From contig NZ_JAMOKO010000006.1 in the NCBI RefSeq assembly GCF_023656745.1, positions 1 through 64,000 of the forward strand: a stretch of DNA of 64,000 bases. The letters are read 5' to 3'. The position numbers were made by a program, and so were the translations under genes. This DNA comes from Collinsella sp. BG-O-102 (lineage in GTDB: Bacteria > Actinomycetota > Coriobacteriia > Coriobacteriales > Coriobacteriaceae). A model generated the notes under the pieces. The model saw only the letters and a program-made list of their open reading frames with translations, was not told the origin of the DNA and did not search any database. Positions 1 through 10,419 of the stretch are shown here, piece after piece; the stretch's first letter is position 1, and each line of letters opens with the position of its first letter.

Positions 1-118
1 CTCCACGTGTTACTCAGCCGTTCGCCACTCGCTTCCCTCCGGAGAGGGGTGCCGTTCGACTTGCATGTGTTAGGCGCGCCGCCAGCGTTCATCCTGAGCC
101 AGGATCGAACTCTCCGTC
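1..118 (-). rRNA. rrs: 16S ribosomal RNA, 5' end only
   Basis: Read on the minus strand the segment contains GAGTTCGATCCTGGCTCAGG and AACGCTGGCGGC, the universal start of small-subunit rRNA, then the V1 region up to GTAACACGTGGAG. The gene runs off the left edge, so only about 118 bases are present. The mature 5' end is placed near 118 by analogy with other bacteria. The V1 sequence resembles Collinsella 16S. Confidence 0.97.
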
Positions 119-527
119 CAAAAATATATGGGCTTCGAGCCCGTCCGGTCCTCTCAGTCATTCGCTGATCGGTTCCGTTCGATTCATATGGTTCTATTAG
201 ATAGGAAAAGGAATTTCTCGGGGCCGCCTCTCGGCGGCCTTGCGAAAAACAAATCCAAGTTAGACCATTTCAAATGGTTCGATGTCTGCCCGGATGCGAC
301 ACTCGAAAGTGCCCATCCTCGCAGTATCCGGTTCTCAAGGTGCACGCTTTGCGGCTGATCCGGTCCGACCGGGCCGCGCGGCAAGGAGATATATTGCCAG
401 ACCGAAGGGGCCCCGGGGGCGGGAATCTGGGCGTACACATTTCCTACACATCTTGGGACCCGACTAACGTTTGCCAGCCGTTACCTACCGCTCGCCGAGC
501 ATCTCTTTATATAAGGCAGTCTCATGG
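119..527 (-). other. rRNA operon leader and upstream spacer
   Basis: About 400 bases without a credible gene. Read on the minus strand toward 16S it holds the phrase CCTTGAGAACCGGATACTG (around 333-351), of a kind common in actinobacterial rRNA spacers and leaders, a small palindrome CCATTTGAAATGG (266-278), and a GC-rich hairpin with arms GGCCGCC and GGCGGCC around 222-240. The rRNA promoter should lie here but I could not fix a convincing -35/-10 pair. Short open frames in it look like chance. Confidence 0.6.
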
Positions 528-1928
528 TTAAAGCGGATACGTCCCCCTAGCTAAAGCACAGCCAGCATCGAGCAACTCATCACGTTCTTCCACCGAGAAC
601 CCCTCGGCGTAGACGCGCACCACTGGTTCGGTCCCGCTAGGACGAACCAGCAGCCACGTGTCATCCTCGAATGCCAAACGCAAGCCATCCATATGACTAA
701 CGTTTTGCGGCACCTTGCCACAAATCGACTTGGGGTTTACGCCCGGCAGCAGGGTTCGTAACGTTTCGGCATCTTCGGCCTCAAGGCGCAAATCCCGTCG
801 ACCGTAACTCGTCTTACCAAAACTGTCCTCGAGTTGGTCGACCAGAACGCCCAAAGGCGCGTCCGTCTTAGCCATAAGCTCACACAGAATCAGACAGGCG
901 AGGATTCCATCGCGCTCGGGCATATGCGCGGCGATGCCGATACCACCGGCTTCTTCACCGCCTATGAGGACGCCGCCCTTCTTCATCTCCGCCGCTATAT
1001 ATTTGAAACCGACTGGTTTGACGGTCACGCGGCAGCCAAGCGCCTCGGCAATGCGACGCACGAGCGTCGAGCATGAAAGATTGACGACGACGCGCCCCTC
1101 CAAATTACGAAATTGGACCAAATCGCCCAAAACGAGCGCCATGATCTGATGCGGATGTATATATCTGCCGCGCTCGTCAACCGCACCGATACGGTCGGCG
1201 TCGCCGTCGGTCACCAGGCCGGCGCAAGCTCCGTCATCGATAACCGTGCGCTCGCAAGCGTCCACCCAAGGCTCAACGGGGTCGGGGCAGATATCTTCTT
1301 GGTCAGACGCCTGCCCGGCGTGAATCTCGTGCACCTCAACGCCAAGCTCGCGCAGCAAGTCGGCTAGATAGCCCTGGGCTGCGCCGCCCATGGGATCGAC
1401 AACCACGCGCAGGTGCGCGGCGCGGATGGCTTCGGCATCGACAAACGATGCCACCGCCTGCATATAGTCAGGAATAATATCCGCGGTGCGATATTGCCCC
1501 TCGATCCCCATTGGCTCGGGAGCCATGGTCTCTTCGAGCTCTTCGATGACATCCTGGTTGGCGGTCGAGCCGTCACCCATGCGAATCTTGAGGCACAGAT
1601 AACCCTGCGGATGATGGGACCCCGTCACCATGAGCGCGCCGCACGCCTCACCGTCATAAGCCGCCGCCCACGTAAGGACAGGGGTCGGAACAGGTCGCGA
1701 AGCGAGCACGGCGTCCAGCCCGTGCGCTGCTAGCACGCCCGCCGCAAGCTCAGCGAACTCGCTCGCCAGGGGCCGGGTGTCGAACCCTATATATACCGTT
1801 TTGCCCGGATTGGTCTTTTGCCACAACTCGCCGACGGCATCGGCGATACGGGCAACGTTATCGGCAGTGAAGTCCTCATCGACGCGAGCGCGCCAACCGT
1901 CAGTTCCAAAATGAATTATCGCGCACAC
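528..1928 (-). CDS. phosphoglucomutase/phosphomannomutase family protein
   Basis: A member of the alpha-D-phosphohexomutase family, which moves phosphate between C6 and C1 of a hexose phosphate in the cytoplasm. Visible family marks are the N-terminal FGTDGWRA, the active-site serine loop TGSHHP (usually TASHNP), the metal-binding DGDADR loop, the sugar-binding GGEEAG segment and the C-terminal phosphate-binding RPSGTEP loop. Length, about 466 residues, is normal. I chose GTG at 1928 because FGTDGWRA follows within a few residues and AGGTG lies seven bases upstream; a longer frame opens at 1988. Whether glucose, mannose or glucosamine phosphate is the substrate cannot be told. It is a single gene upstream of the rRNA leader. 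Confidence 0.9.
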   Translation of the reverse strand: MCAIIHFGTDGWRARVDEDFTADNVARIADAVGELWQKTNPGKTVYIGFDTRPLASEFAELAAGVLAAHGLDAVLASRPVPTPVLTWAAAYDGEACGALMVTGSHHPQGYLCLKIRMGDGSTANQDVIEELEETMAPEPMGIEGQYRTADIIPDYMQAVASFVDAEAIRAAHLRVVVDPMGGAAQGYLADLLRELGVEVHEIHAGQASDQEDICPDPVEPWVDACERTVIDDGACAGLVTDGDADRIGAVDERGRYIHPHQIMALVLGDLVQFRNLEGRVVVNLSCSTLVRRIAEALGCRVTVKPVGFKYIAAEMKKGGVLIGGEEAGGIGIAAHMPERDGILACLILCELMAKTDAPLGVLVDQLEDSFGKTSYGRRDLRLEAEDAETLRTLLPGVNPKSICGKVPQNVSHMDGLRLAFEDDTWLLVRPSGTEPVVRVYAEGFSVEERDELLDAGCALARGTYPL

Positions 1929-2055
1929 GCGCAGACACCTCACAGTGTTTGGATCATGGTACGCGTGAGGTATACCCGCAACACGCACTCAGCAACCTGC
2001 CGGCACCAGCATTCACCATTTGGGCAAATGCTGCCGAGGACATGCAAGCAATAAA

Positions 2056-2081
2056 AAAACCGCCCCGTATGGAGCGGTTTT
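2056..2081 (-). terminator. Rho-independent terminator after the methyltransferase gene
   Basis: AAAACCGC and GCGGTTTT arms (with one or two further pairs) close a short loop, and on the minus strand the stem is followed by a T run. It begins a few bases after the stop of the homocysteine methyltransferase-like gene. Confidence 0.85.
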
Positions 2082-2086
2082 GCCCT

Positions 2087-2980
2087 TTATATATCGAGCG
2101 CCTCGGCCATCGCTGCCGTAGTGATTGCCGTGGTTCCACAGCAACTGCCCACCATTGCGGCACCGGCATGCCTCCATTCGTTGCATGCGCGCGCGAAAGC
2201 TTCGGGGTTCTCGTGCCATACGGGGCCATCCTGAGTCTGGACCGGATCGCCCACGTTGGGACGCACCGTGACGGGAGTAGTCGCCGATGCAACCATCCTG
2301 GGCACCGCCGCGTTCGCGGCCGCAAGCGAACAGCAATTAACACCAACCGAGTTTGCGCCGTGTTTTTCGGCGTACAAATCGGCTGCCTCGATGTTGAGGC
2401 CATCGCCCAACAGGTCGCCTTTATCGTCAACGACAAAACTCACCAGAACAGGCATGCCGTCGGCGGCATCTAGGGCGCCGGCAAGCATGGGCTGCAAATT
2501 ACGGATAGACGTCACCGTCTCGATCAGCAGACCGTCAACGCCGGCGTTGAGCAAGGCGTGCGCCTGTTCGCGCGCAATGCCTCGGATTTCACGATACTCG
2601 GCAGAGTCCTCGGCAAACCACTCAATACCGATCGGGCCCATCGAGCCCAGCAGCAGCTGAGGGTGCGCCTGGCGGGCATCGTCGACGGCCCCGCGATTGA
2701 CCTCCGCCACGGACGGCGCAATCTGGTCGTGCTTGAGGGCATAGCTCGATGCCTGAAAGGTGTTGGTAATGAGCACCTGCGCGCCAGCGGCGACATACAA
2801 GCGATGGATACGAGAAACGGTCTGCGGCTCCGCCAGATTCCAAAACGCCGGTGGAATGTCGGCGGCATCGTACTCACTCAACAAAACACTGCCCATGGGG
2901 CCCTGCGCCAACAAGGTCTCGCTCGACAAGCGGCGCGCAAGTTCCTCGGCACCAAAGCGGTTGTAATAACTCGTATCCAT
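2087..2980 (-). CDS. homocysteine S-methyltransferase family protein
   Basis: The 297-residue protein has the single barrel domain of the homocysteine methyltransferase family (MmuM, BhmT, N-terminal part of MetH), which transfers a methyl group to homocysteine with a zinc-activated thiol. Seen directly are an early GPMGSVLL segment matching the family's glycine-rich start, the GVNCCS cysteine motif and the C-terminal GSCCGTT motif; these cysteines are the expected zinc ligands. Methyl donor (S-methylmethionine, betaine or other) is not deducible. It lies 10 bases downstream of a metal-dependent regulator gene and is probably cotranscribed with it, ending in a terminator. Confidence 0.88.
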   Translation of the reverse strand: MDTSYYNRFGAEELARRLSSETLLAQGPMGSVLLSEYDAADIPPAFWNLAEPQTVSRIHRLYVAAGAQVLITNTFQASSYALKHDQIAPSVAEVNRGAVDDARQAHPQLLLGSMGPIGIEWFAEDSAEYREIRGIAREQAHALLNAGVDGLLIETVTSIRNLQPMLAGALDAADGMPVLVSFVVDDKGDLLGDGLNIEAADLYAEKHGANSVGVNCCSLAAANAAVPRMVASATTPVTVRPNVGDPVQTQDGPVWHENPEAFARACNEWRHAGAAMVGSCCGTTAITTAAMAEALDI

Positions 2981-2990
2981 ATATATCCCG

Positions 2991-3413
2991 CTATTCCTCG
3001 ACGCTGATTCCCTGCTTTTCGAGATAGGCGAGCCAGCGGCTCATCGTGTCCTCGGATAGCGCATGCTCCATCATGCAGGCCTCGGAATCGGCTCGCTCAA
3101 ATTCGACACCGAGCTCCTGAACCAAAAACGTGCGGATGAGGCGATGACGGTACCAGATAGCCGTGCCAACCTCGCGGCCGCGATCGGTCAGGATTACCTT
3201 GCCGTAGTGCGATTGCTCGACAAGCTCGGATGCCTTGAGCGCCGAAACCGCTTTATTGACCGATGCCTTGGAGACGCCAAGGCGCTGCGCGATGTCGACC
3301 GATCGCACACCGTTGGTTTCCCCCTCTTCGCTTTCAATGCGAACCATGCACTCCAAGTAGTCTTCGTTCGCCACCGTCAGATGTAGTTCGCGCGAGCTAT
3401 TTGTCGTATCCAT
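2991..3413 (-). CDS. DtxR/MntR-type metal-dependent transcriptional regulator
   Basis: About 140 residues: an N-terminal winged helix with the recognition region RSVDIAQRLGVSKASVNKAV, then the wing (YGKVILTDRGRE) and a helical metal-binding dimerisation domain with RHRLIRTFL and an acidic/histidine cluster (EACMMEHALSED) typical of MntR and IdeR proteins. No C-terminal SH3-like domain, so it is the short MntR-like form. ATG at 3413 follows a GGACGGAAG ribosome site; an in-frame ATG lies at 3434. It likely represses metal-uptake genes elsewhere in response to manganese or iron; no operator was identified here. Confidence 0.88.
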   Translation of the reverse strand: MDTTNSSRELHLTVANEDYLECMVRIESEEGETNGVRSVDIAQRLGVSKASVNKAVSALKASELVEQSHYGKVILTDRGREVGTAIWYRHRLIRTFLVQELGVEFERADSEACMMEHALSEDTMSRWLAYLEKQGISVEE

Positions 3414-3533
3414 GATCTTCCGTCCCTTCTGCATTCAATGGCTGATTCTACCCCATCCAAGCGTCGCGGTATGCCGTGGCATACCGTGCTAGAGTTCTTG
3501 TTGCACACGACGACCAAGATTGGAGCGGTCTTT

Positions 3534-4781
3534 ATGGAAAACACCACCACGAACCCCGATGTCCTCGAGCGCTTTTTGCGCTACGTCCAGATCAACACGC
3601 AGTCCGAGGATGCAAACTGCGACCAGGTACCCTCGAGCGCCGTTCAGTTTGACCTTGCCAACGTGCTGGCTGAAGAGCTGCGCGAGCTTGGTGCGGAAGA
3701 TGCCCACGTGACCGAGCACGCCTATGTCTGCGCGCATATCCCCGCAAGTGCGGGCGCTGAGGACAAGCCCGCCCTGGGCCTGATCGCCCATCTCGACACC
3801 ACTGAAGTTGCACCGGGTGCCGGCGTGAAACCGCACATCGTACACTACGAAGGCGGCGACCTGGTCTGCGGCACGGTTGACGGTAAGCCCGTTGCCATGA
3901 GTACCGCCAAGCTTCCCGCCCTGAACGACCTCGCGGGTGAGGACCTGGTCTGCAGCGATGGCACCACGCTGCTGGGCGCGGACGACAAGGCAGGCGTCGC
4001 CGAGATCATGTCACTTATCGCGCGTATCGCTCAGGACCCCTCTCTGCCCCATCCCGCACTCGGCATTTGCTTCTGCCCTGACGAGGAGATCGGCCACGGA
4101 GCCGAGCTGTTGGATATCGATACCTTTGGCTGCAAGTACGCCTACACGGTCGACGGCGGCCCCATCGGCGAGCTGGAGTGGGAGTGCTTTAACGCCGCCG
4201 AGGCGACCGTCCGCTTTGAGGGCCAGTCCATCCACCCGGGCGACGCCAAGGGCCGTATGGTCAACGCAGGCAATCTGTTCTGCGACTTCAACGCACTGCT
4301 CCCCTACGTCCAGCGCCCGGAGTATACGGAAGGCTACGAGGGCTTTTATCACCTTGAGGGCGTATCTGCGACCGTCGATCACGCCACAGCGCGCTATATC
4401 GTCCGCGACCATGACGCCGCCAAGTTCCAGCAGAAACTCGACCTTATTGATGCCGCCGCCTCGATGCTCAACCTGCGTCTGGGTGAGGAGCGCGTGACGG
4501 TCGAGATTAAGCAGCAGTATCGAAATATGGCCGAGATCGTTCGTGACTATCCCGAGCTTATTGATGTTGCCAAGGAAGCCTACCTTGCCTGCGGCGTTGA
4601 GCCCCAAGTGCTGCCGATTCGCGGCGGCACCGACGGCGCGCAGCTGTCGTTCCGCGGTCTGCCCTGCCCCAACCTTTCCACCGGCGGCTATTGCTACCAC
4701 GGCGTCAACGAGTTCGTCCCGGTCAGTTCGCTCGTCAAGATGACCGACGTGCTCCAGGAGCTCGTCGCCCGCTTTGCATAA
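3534..4781 (+). CDS. pepT: peptidase T (tripeptide aminopeptidase)
   Basis: M20B zinc aminopeptidase that removes the N-terminal residue of tripeptides in the cytoplasm. Motifs in order: AHLDT (first zinc histidine and catalytic aspartate), GADDKAG (bridging aspartate), PDEEIG (catalytic glutamate pair), the VDGG segment and RGGTDGAQLSFRG near the C-terminus, all standard for PepT. The 415-residue length is normal. ATG at 3534 is preferred over an in-frame ATG at 3438 because TGGAGCGG sits just ahead of it and homology begins there. It is divergent from the DtxR-type gene and followed by a strong terminator. Confidence 0.93.
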   Translation: MENTTTNPDVLERFLRYVQINTQSEDANCDQVPSSAVQFDLANVLAEELRELGAEDAHVTEHAYVCAHIPASAGAEDKPALGLIAHLDTTEVAPGAGVKPHIVHYEGGDLVCGTVDGKPVAMSTAKLPALNDLAGEDLVCSDGTTLLGADDKAGVAEIMSLIARIAQDPSLPHPALGICFCPDEEIGHGAELLDIDTFGCKYAYTVDGGPIGELEWECFNAAEATVRFEGQSIHPGDAKGRMVNAGNLFCDFNALLPYVQRPEYTEGYEGFYHLEGVSATVDHATARYIVRDHDAAKFQQKLDLIDAAASMLNLRLGEERVTVEIKQQYRNMAEIVRDYPELIDVAKEAYLACGVEPQVLPIRGGTDGAQLSFRGLPCPNLSTGGYCYHGVNEFVPVSSLVKMTDVLQELVARFA

Positions 4782-4805
4782 GGAACTCGAACAATCTAGG
4801 TAAGC

Positions 4806-4847
4806 AAAACCGCCCCGTCCTCAAAAACCGAGAACGGGGCGGTTTTT
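4806..4847 (+). terminator. Bidirectional Rho-independent terminator
   Basis: A 13-base perfect stem, AAAACCGCCCCGT with ACGGGGCGGTTTT, is flanked by A and T runs. It ends pepT and could also act on transcripts from the right. Confidence 0.9.
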
Positions 4848-4868
4848 GGTGCAAGGGGAGTAGTCAGC

Positions 4869-5035
4869 ACCGCAGGTTGAGCCAATGTCAGCGAGCGCCG
4901 TCCAAGGCGAACAAGTTGGCATGAAAAAGGCAGGGCATTGACCTTCTGGTCATGCCCTGCCTTTTGAATGACAAATTGTCGCCTTGGGCGGCGCGCAGCG
5001 TCGAGCCGTTACGGCGTTTGGTAAAACGCCGTAAC
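4869..5035. repeat. Structured intergenic repeat element, copy 1
   Basis: A long folded element. Outer stem 4895-4910 with 4979-4994 (15 of 16 paired), second stem 4912-4922 with 4968-4978, and a perfect 14-base apical stem AAAAGGCAGGGCAT (4925-4938) with its complement (4952-4965) capped by TGACC-TTCT-GGTCA. To the right are the box CAGCGTCGAGC and an 11-base hairpin TTACGGCGTTT/AAACGCCGTAA that touches the stop codon of the LCP gene. Related copies lie at 19781, 34745 and (partial) 43201. Confidence 0.85.
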
Positions 5036-6271
5036 TTAGTAGTTGGCTTCGTAGCCGTTACCGTCGCCGGTGGGCTCTTCGTAGTAGTCCGAATCGCTCG
5101 AATCGCTTGAGTCATCGGAATCGTCAGAGCTGATCGATGAGGTTGCGGTACCGTTTGCGTAGTCGTCAGACGTGTTGTTGTTCAGGTCGCCAATCGTAGA
5201 GCTGGAACCGTCGGAAAGACCCATGGTGTTGGGACCCTTGGGATCCTTGCCGGCATCGACGCGCTCCATCATTTCCTTGAGCTCGTCCTCGTAGACAAAG
5301 ACGTAGCTCACACCGTCGATCATGGTGCTGTCGTCGGCGTACGAGGGCAGGTTGGCCGAGTAGATACCGTCGACATCCATACCGCGCATGGCGTTGACCG
5401 TAGCCACGATATCCTGAACGCTCATATCGGTTACAAGCATATCGGACAGCGAATTAACCAGGCCAAAGATCTTCGTGGCATCGAAGTTATTGAGAATCTG
5501 GTTGGCAAGGGCGCCAAGCACCTGACGCTGGTGGCGCATGCGCGTGTAATCGCCGTCGGCATAGGTGTAGCGGCAGCGGGCATAGGTAAGGGCGGTGGCA
5601 CCGTCCATATGCTGCTGGCCAGCGGTAATCTTAATATCCAGGTGCTCGGGGTCGTCAACATCATCGGTTGCGTTAATGTCGATACCGCCAACCGAATCAA
5701 TCAGCGCCTGCATACCGTCGAAGCTGACCTCGGCATAGTGGGAAATCTGAACACCGCACAGCTCGTTGACCGCCTCGACCATGGCCTCGGCGCCGCCAAC
5801 GGTATGGCAGGCGTTGATCTTCATGGTCTCGCCCTTGTACTCGACCTTGGTGTCGCGCGGAACGGAAATGAGCGTCGCCTGCTTTTGCGTGGGGTCGATG
5901 CGTGCCAGGATAATCGAGTCGGCACGGTACGTATCCTCGCCCGGACGGCCGTCGGTGCCAAGAAGCAGCACGTAGAACGGATCCTTTGCCTCATCGGTGT
6001 CAACCAGAACCCGACGCAGATTGTCGGTAATGACATTAGAATCGCCGAGCTTGCCCATAATGGTGGCAAACCACAGGCCGGCAGCGGTAGTGGCACTCAG
6101 CAGCACGCCAAGCACGACAATGAGCGCGACGTGACGAATCGTGTGGCTACGACGACGTTGACGAGCGCGCTCGGAATAGCGAGCCACGTTATCGCGACTG
6201 TAGATCTTGGCCTGCGCACCAGTTGAGGGTCTTCGGGCGGTGGTATCCGCGAGGGGCTTTTTATTAAACAT
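5036..6271 (-). CDS. LytR-CpsA-Psr (LCP) family wall polymer ligase
   Basis: LCP proteins move anionic or other glycopolymers from a lipid carrier to peptidoglycan on the outer membrane face. A basic cytoplasmic tail of about 48 residues is followed by one membrane segment (about residues 48-72), then the LCP domain with LLLGTDGRPGED, RADSIILARI, SVPRDT and TYARCRYTYADGDYTRMRHQ, which hold the pyrophosphate-binding arginines and aspartates. The end is a disordered, Ser/Asp-rich tail. ATG at 6271 has AGGTTGCC ahead of it. It lies 12 bases after murA and is probably read with it. Confidence 0.93.
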   Translation of the reverse strand: MFNKKPLADTTARRPSTGAQAKIYSRDNVARYSERARQRRRSHTIRHVALIVVLGVLLSATTAAGLWFATIMGKLGDSNVITDNLRRVLVDTDEAKDPFYVLLLGTDGRPGEDTYRADSIILARIDPTQKQATLISVPRDTKVEYKGETMKINACHTVGGAEAMVEAVNELCGVQISHYAEVSFDGMQALIDSVGGIDINATDDVDDPEHLDIKITAGQQHMDGATALTYARCRYTYADGDYTRMRHQRQVLGALANQILNNFDATKIFGLVNSLSDMLVTDMSVQDIVATVNAMRGMDVDGIYSANLPSYADDSTMIDGVSYVFVYEDELKEMMERVDAGKDPKGPNTMGLSDGSSSTIGDLNNNTSDDYANGTATSSISSDDSDDSSDSSDSDYYEEPTGDGNGYEANY

Positions 6272-6283
6272 AGGCAACCTGTA

Positions 6284-7567
6284 TTAGTAGATGACGGGAT
6301 CGGGGACGGTAGCATGCTCGACATGCGCGCCGAGCGCCCGCAGCTTTTCGACAAACTGCTCGTAGCCGCGCTTGATGTGATGAATAGCCGAAACCTCGGT
6401 CGTCCCGTCAGCGATCAAGCCCGCTACGACGAGGGCCGCTCCGCCACGCAGATCGGGCGAGGTAACCCGTGCACCCGAGAAGCCCTTGACGCCATGAATC
6501 ATGGCATGATGGCTCTCGATACGAATGTCGGCACCCATGCGCACCAGCTCAGAGGCAAACATAAAGCGATTCTCGAAGATGTTCTCGGTAATAACGGAAC
6601 TGCCGTCGGCAAGGGCGGAGAGTACCATAATCTGCGCCTGCATGTCCGTCGGGAAGCCGGGAAACGGAAGCGTTTGGATGTCGACCGGCTTGATACGCTC
6701 GACACGGTTCACATGGACGCCATCCTCGACGCGCTCGCAGTCGATACCCATGAGCTCCATCTTCTTGAGCACCATGCCCAAGTGAATGGGGCAAAAGCCC
6801 GTGATATCGACACCGCGATCGTCGGCCATCAACGCACCGGCAACGATAAAGGTACCGGCCTCGATGCGGTCGCCCACCACGCGATGGGTAACAGGATGCA
6901 GCTCTTCCACGCCCTCGATGGTCACGACAGGCGTACCGGCGCCAACAATCTTGGCGCCCATCTCGTTGAGCATGTTGGCGAGATCGACGATCTCGGGCTC
7001 GCGGGCGGCATTGTCGATAACCGTGGTGCCCTGCGCGCGCACGGATGCCATAATGAGGTTCTCGGTCGCACCGACACTGGCGAACTCGAGCGTGACGGTG
7101 GTACCGCGCAGACCTTGGGGCGCATTAGCGTTGATGTAACCGTGGGCGGTATCGAACTCAACGCCCAGGGCCTCAAGACCAAGAATGTGCATATCGATCT
7201 TGCGAGCACCCAGGTTGCAGCCGCCCGGCATGGCGATCTTGGCGCGATGGAAGCGACCCAGCAGGGGTCCCATCACGGCGGTGGAAGCACGCATCTTGGC
7301 AACGAGCTCGTAGGGGGCCTCCCAAGAATCGACCTGAGAGGTATCAATCTCGAGCGTGTGCTCGTCGAGAACATCGATCGTAGCGCCCATGCCCTTGAGC
7401 ACCTTGCCCATCACGTGGACATCGGAAATATCGGGCACGTTCTGCAGCGTCGTCTTGCCCGGCGCCAGAAGCGTTGCCGCCATGAGTTTGAGTGCGGAGT
7501 TCTTGGCACCCGAGACGGGCACGGAGCCTCCGATGGCGTGGCCACCCTCAACGCGGATAATATCCAA
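6284..7567 (-). CDS. murA: UDP-N-acetylglucosamine 1-carboxyvinyltransferase
   Basis: First committed enzyme of peptidoglycan precursor synthesis: adds enolpyruvyl from phosphoenolpyruvate to UDP-GlcNAc. Family marks are SGAKNSALKLMAA at the N-terminus, the fosfomycin-target loop PGGCNLGARKID with the catalytic cysteine, GTTVIDNAAREPEIVDLA, and PGFPTDMQAQ. 427 residues is typical. The start is TTG at 7567 with AAAGGG six bases before it. It follows the ATP synthase operon's terminator, so it may depend on read-through or on its own weak promoter. Confidence 0.96.
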   Translation of the reverse strand: MDIIRVEGGHAIGGSVPVSGAKNSALKLMAATLLAPGKTTLQNVPDISDVHVMGKVLKGMGATIDVLDEHTLEIDTSQVDSWEAPYELVAKMRASTAVMGPLLGRFHRAKIAMPGGCNLGARKIDMHILGLEALGVEFDTAHGYINANAPQGLRGTTVTLEFASVGATENLIMASVRAQGTTVIDNAAREPEIVDLANMLNEMGAKIVGAGTPVVTIEGVEELHPVTHRVVGDRIEAGTFIVAGALMADDRGVDITGFCPIHLGMVLKKMELMGIDCERVEDGVHVNRVERIKPVDIQTLPFPGFPTDMQAQIMVLSALADGSSVITENIFENRFMFASELVRMGADIRIESHHAMIHGVKGFSGARVTSPDLRGGAALVVAGLIADGTTEVSAIHHIKRGYEQFVEKLRALGAHVEHATVPDPVIY

Positions 7568-7580
7568 GGTCTACCCTTTC

Positions 7581-7619
7581 AAAAAGCATGCCCGGGATGG
7601 CTGGGCCATCCCGGGCATG
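7581..7619 (-). terminator. Terminator of the ATP synthase operon
   Basis: A perfect 14-base stem, CATGCCCGGGATGG with its complement around a five-base loop (7587-7619), followed on the minus strand by CTTTTTG. It sits between atpC and murA, only about 14 bases ahead of the murA start, so part of the transcripts may read on. Confidence 0.88.
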
Positions 7620-7655
7620 ATGTGTTCGCAAATGGTCGAACGCTAAATCGTTTGA

Positions 7656-8048
7656 CTATTGGGCAAGCTTGAGCTTACACCATGCGATTTCATTATAGAG
7701 GTAGGCGCGGCGTGCATCATCCTCCGACAAATTACCCAGCTTCTCTTCAAAACCTTGAATATCAGCTTTAAGCTTGTCGGCATCGACGGTCGCCAAATCG
7801 CAAGCGCGCTCGGCGAGAACGGTCACGACATCGTCCGCAACCTGGGCATAGCCGCCGGCCACGGCAAACGTGTGGTCGACAGTGCCCATGGCCTTATCGG
7901 AAACGCGAACGTAACCGCGGTCGATCGTGCAGATCTCGCTGGAGTGAGCAGGCAGAACGCCAAACTCGCCATCCGTGGACGGAATCGACACAAACGCAGC
8001 GTCGCCCTCATAGGCGCAGCTCACGGGGCACACGATGCGGATACGCAT
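7656..8048 (-). CDS. atpC: F-type ATP synthase epsilon subunit
   Basis: Central-stalk subunit of F1 and a regulator of ATP hydrolysis. The 130-residue protein shows the N-terminal beta sandwich (PSTDGEFGVLPAHS, a strong epsilon signature; FAVAGGYAQVADDVVTVLAERA) and the C-terminal helical hairpin. It starts three bases after atpD and is the last gene of the operon. Confidence 0.95.
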   Translation of the reverse strand: MRIRIVCPVSCAYEGDAAFVSIPSTDGEFGVLPAHSSEICTIDRGYVRVSDKAMGTVDHTFAVAGGYAQVADDVVTVLAERACDLATVDADKLKADIQGFEEKLGNLSEDDARRAYLYNEIAWCKLKLAQ

Positions 8049-8051
8049 AAC

Positions 8052-10414
<2,363 letters not shown>

Positions 10415-10419
10415 GGGGC

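Noticed and set aside
4888-5115. Small open frames across the structured repeat elements (also near 19775 and 34552)
   Set aside because: The similar peptides they would encode come from the repeat DNA itself; base changes preserve pairing, not codons.
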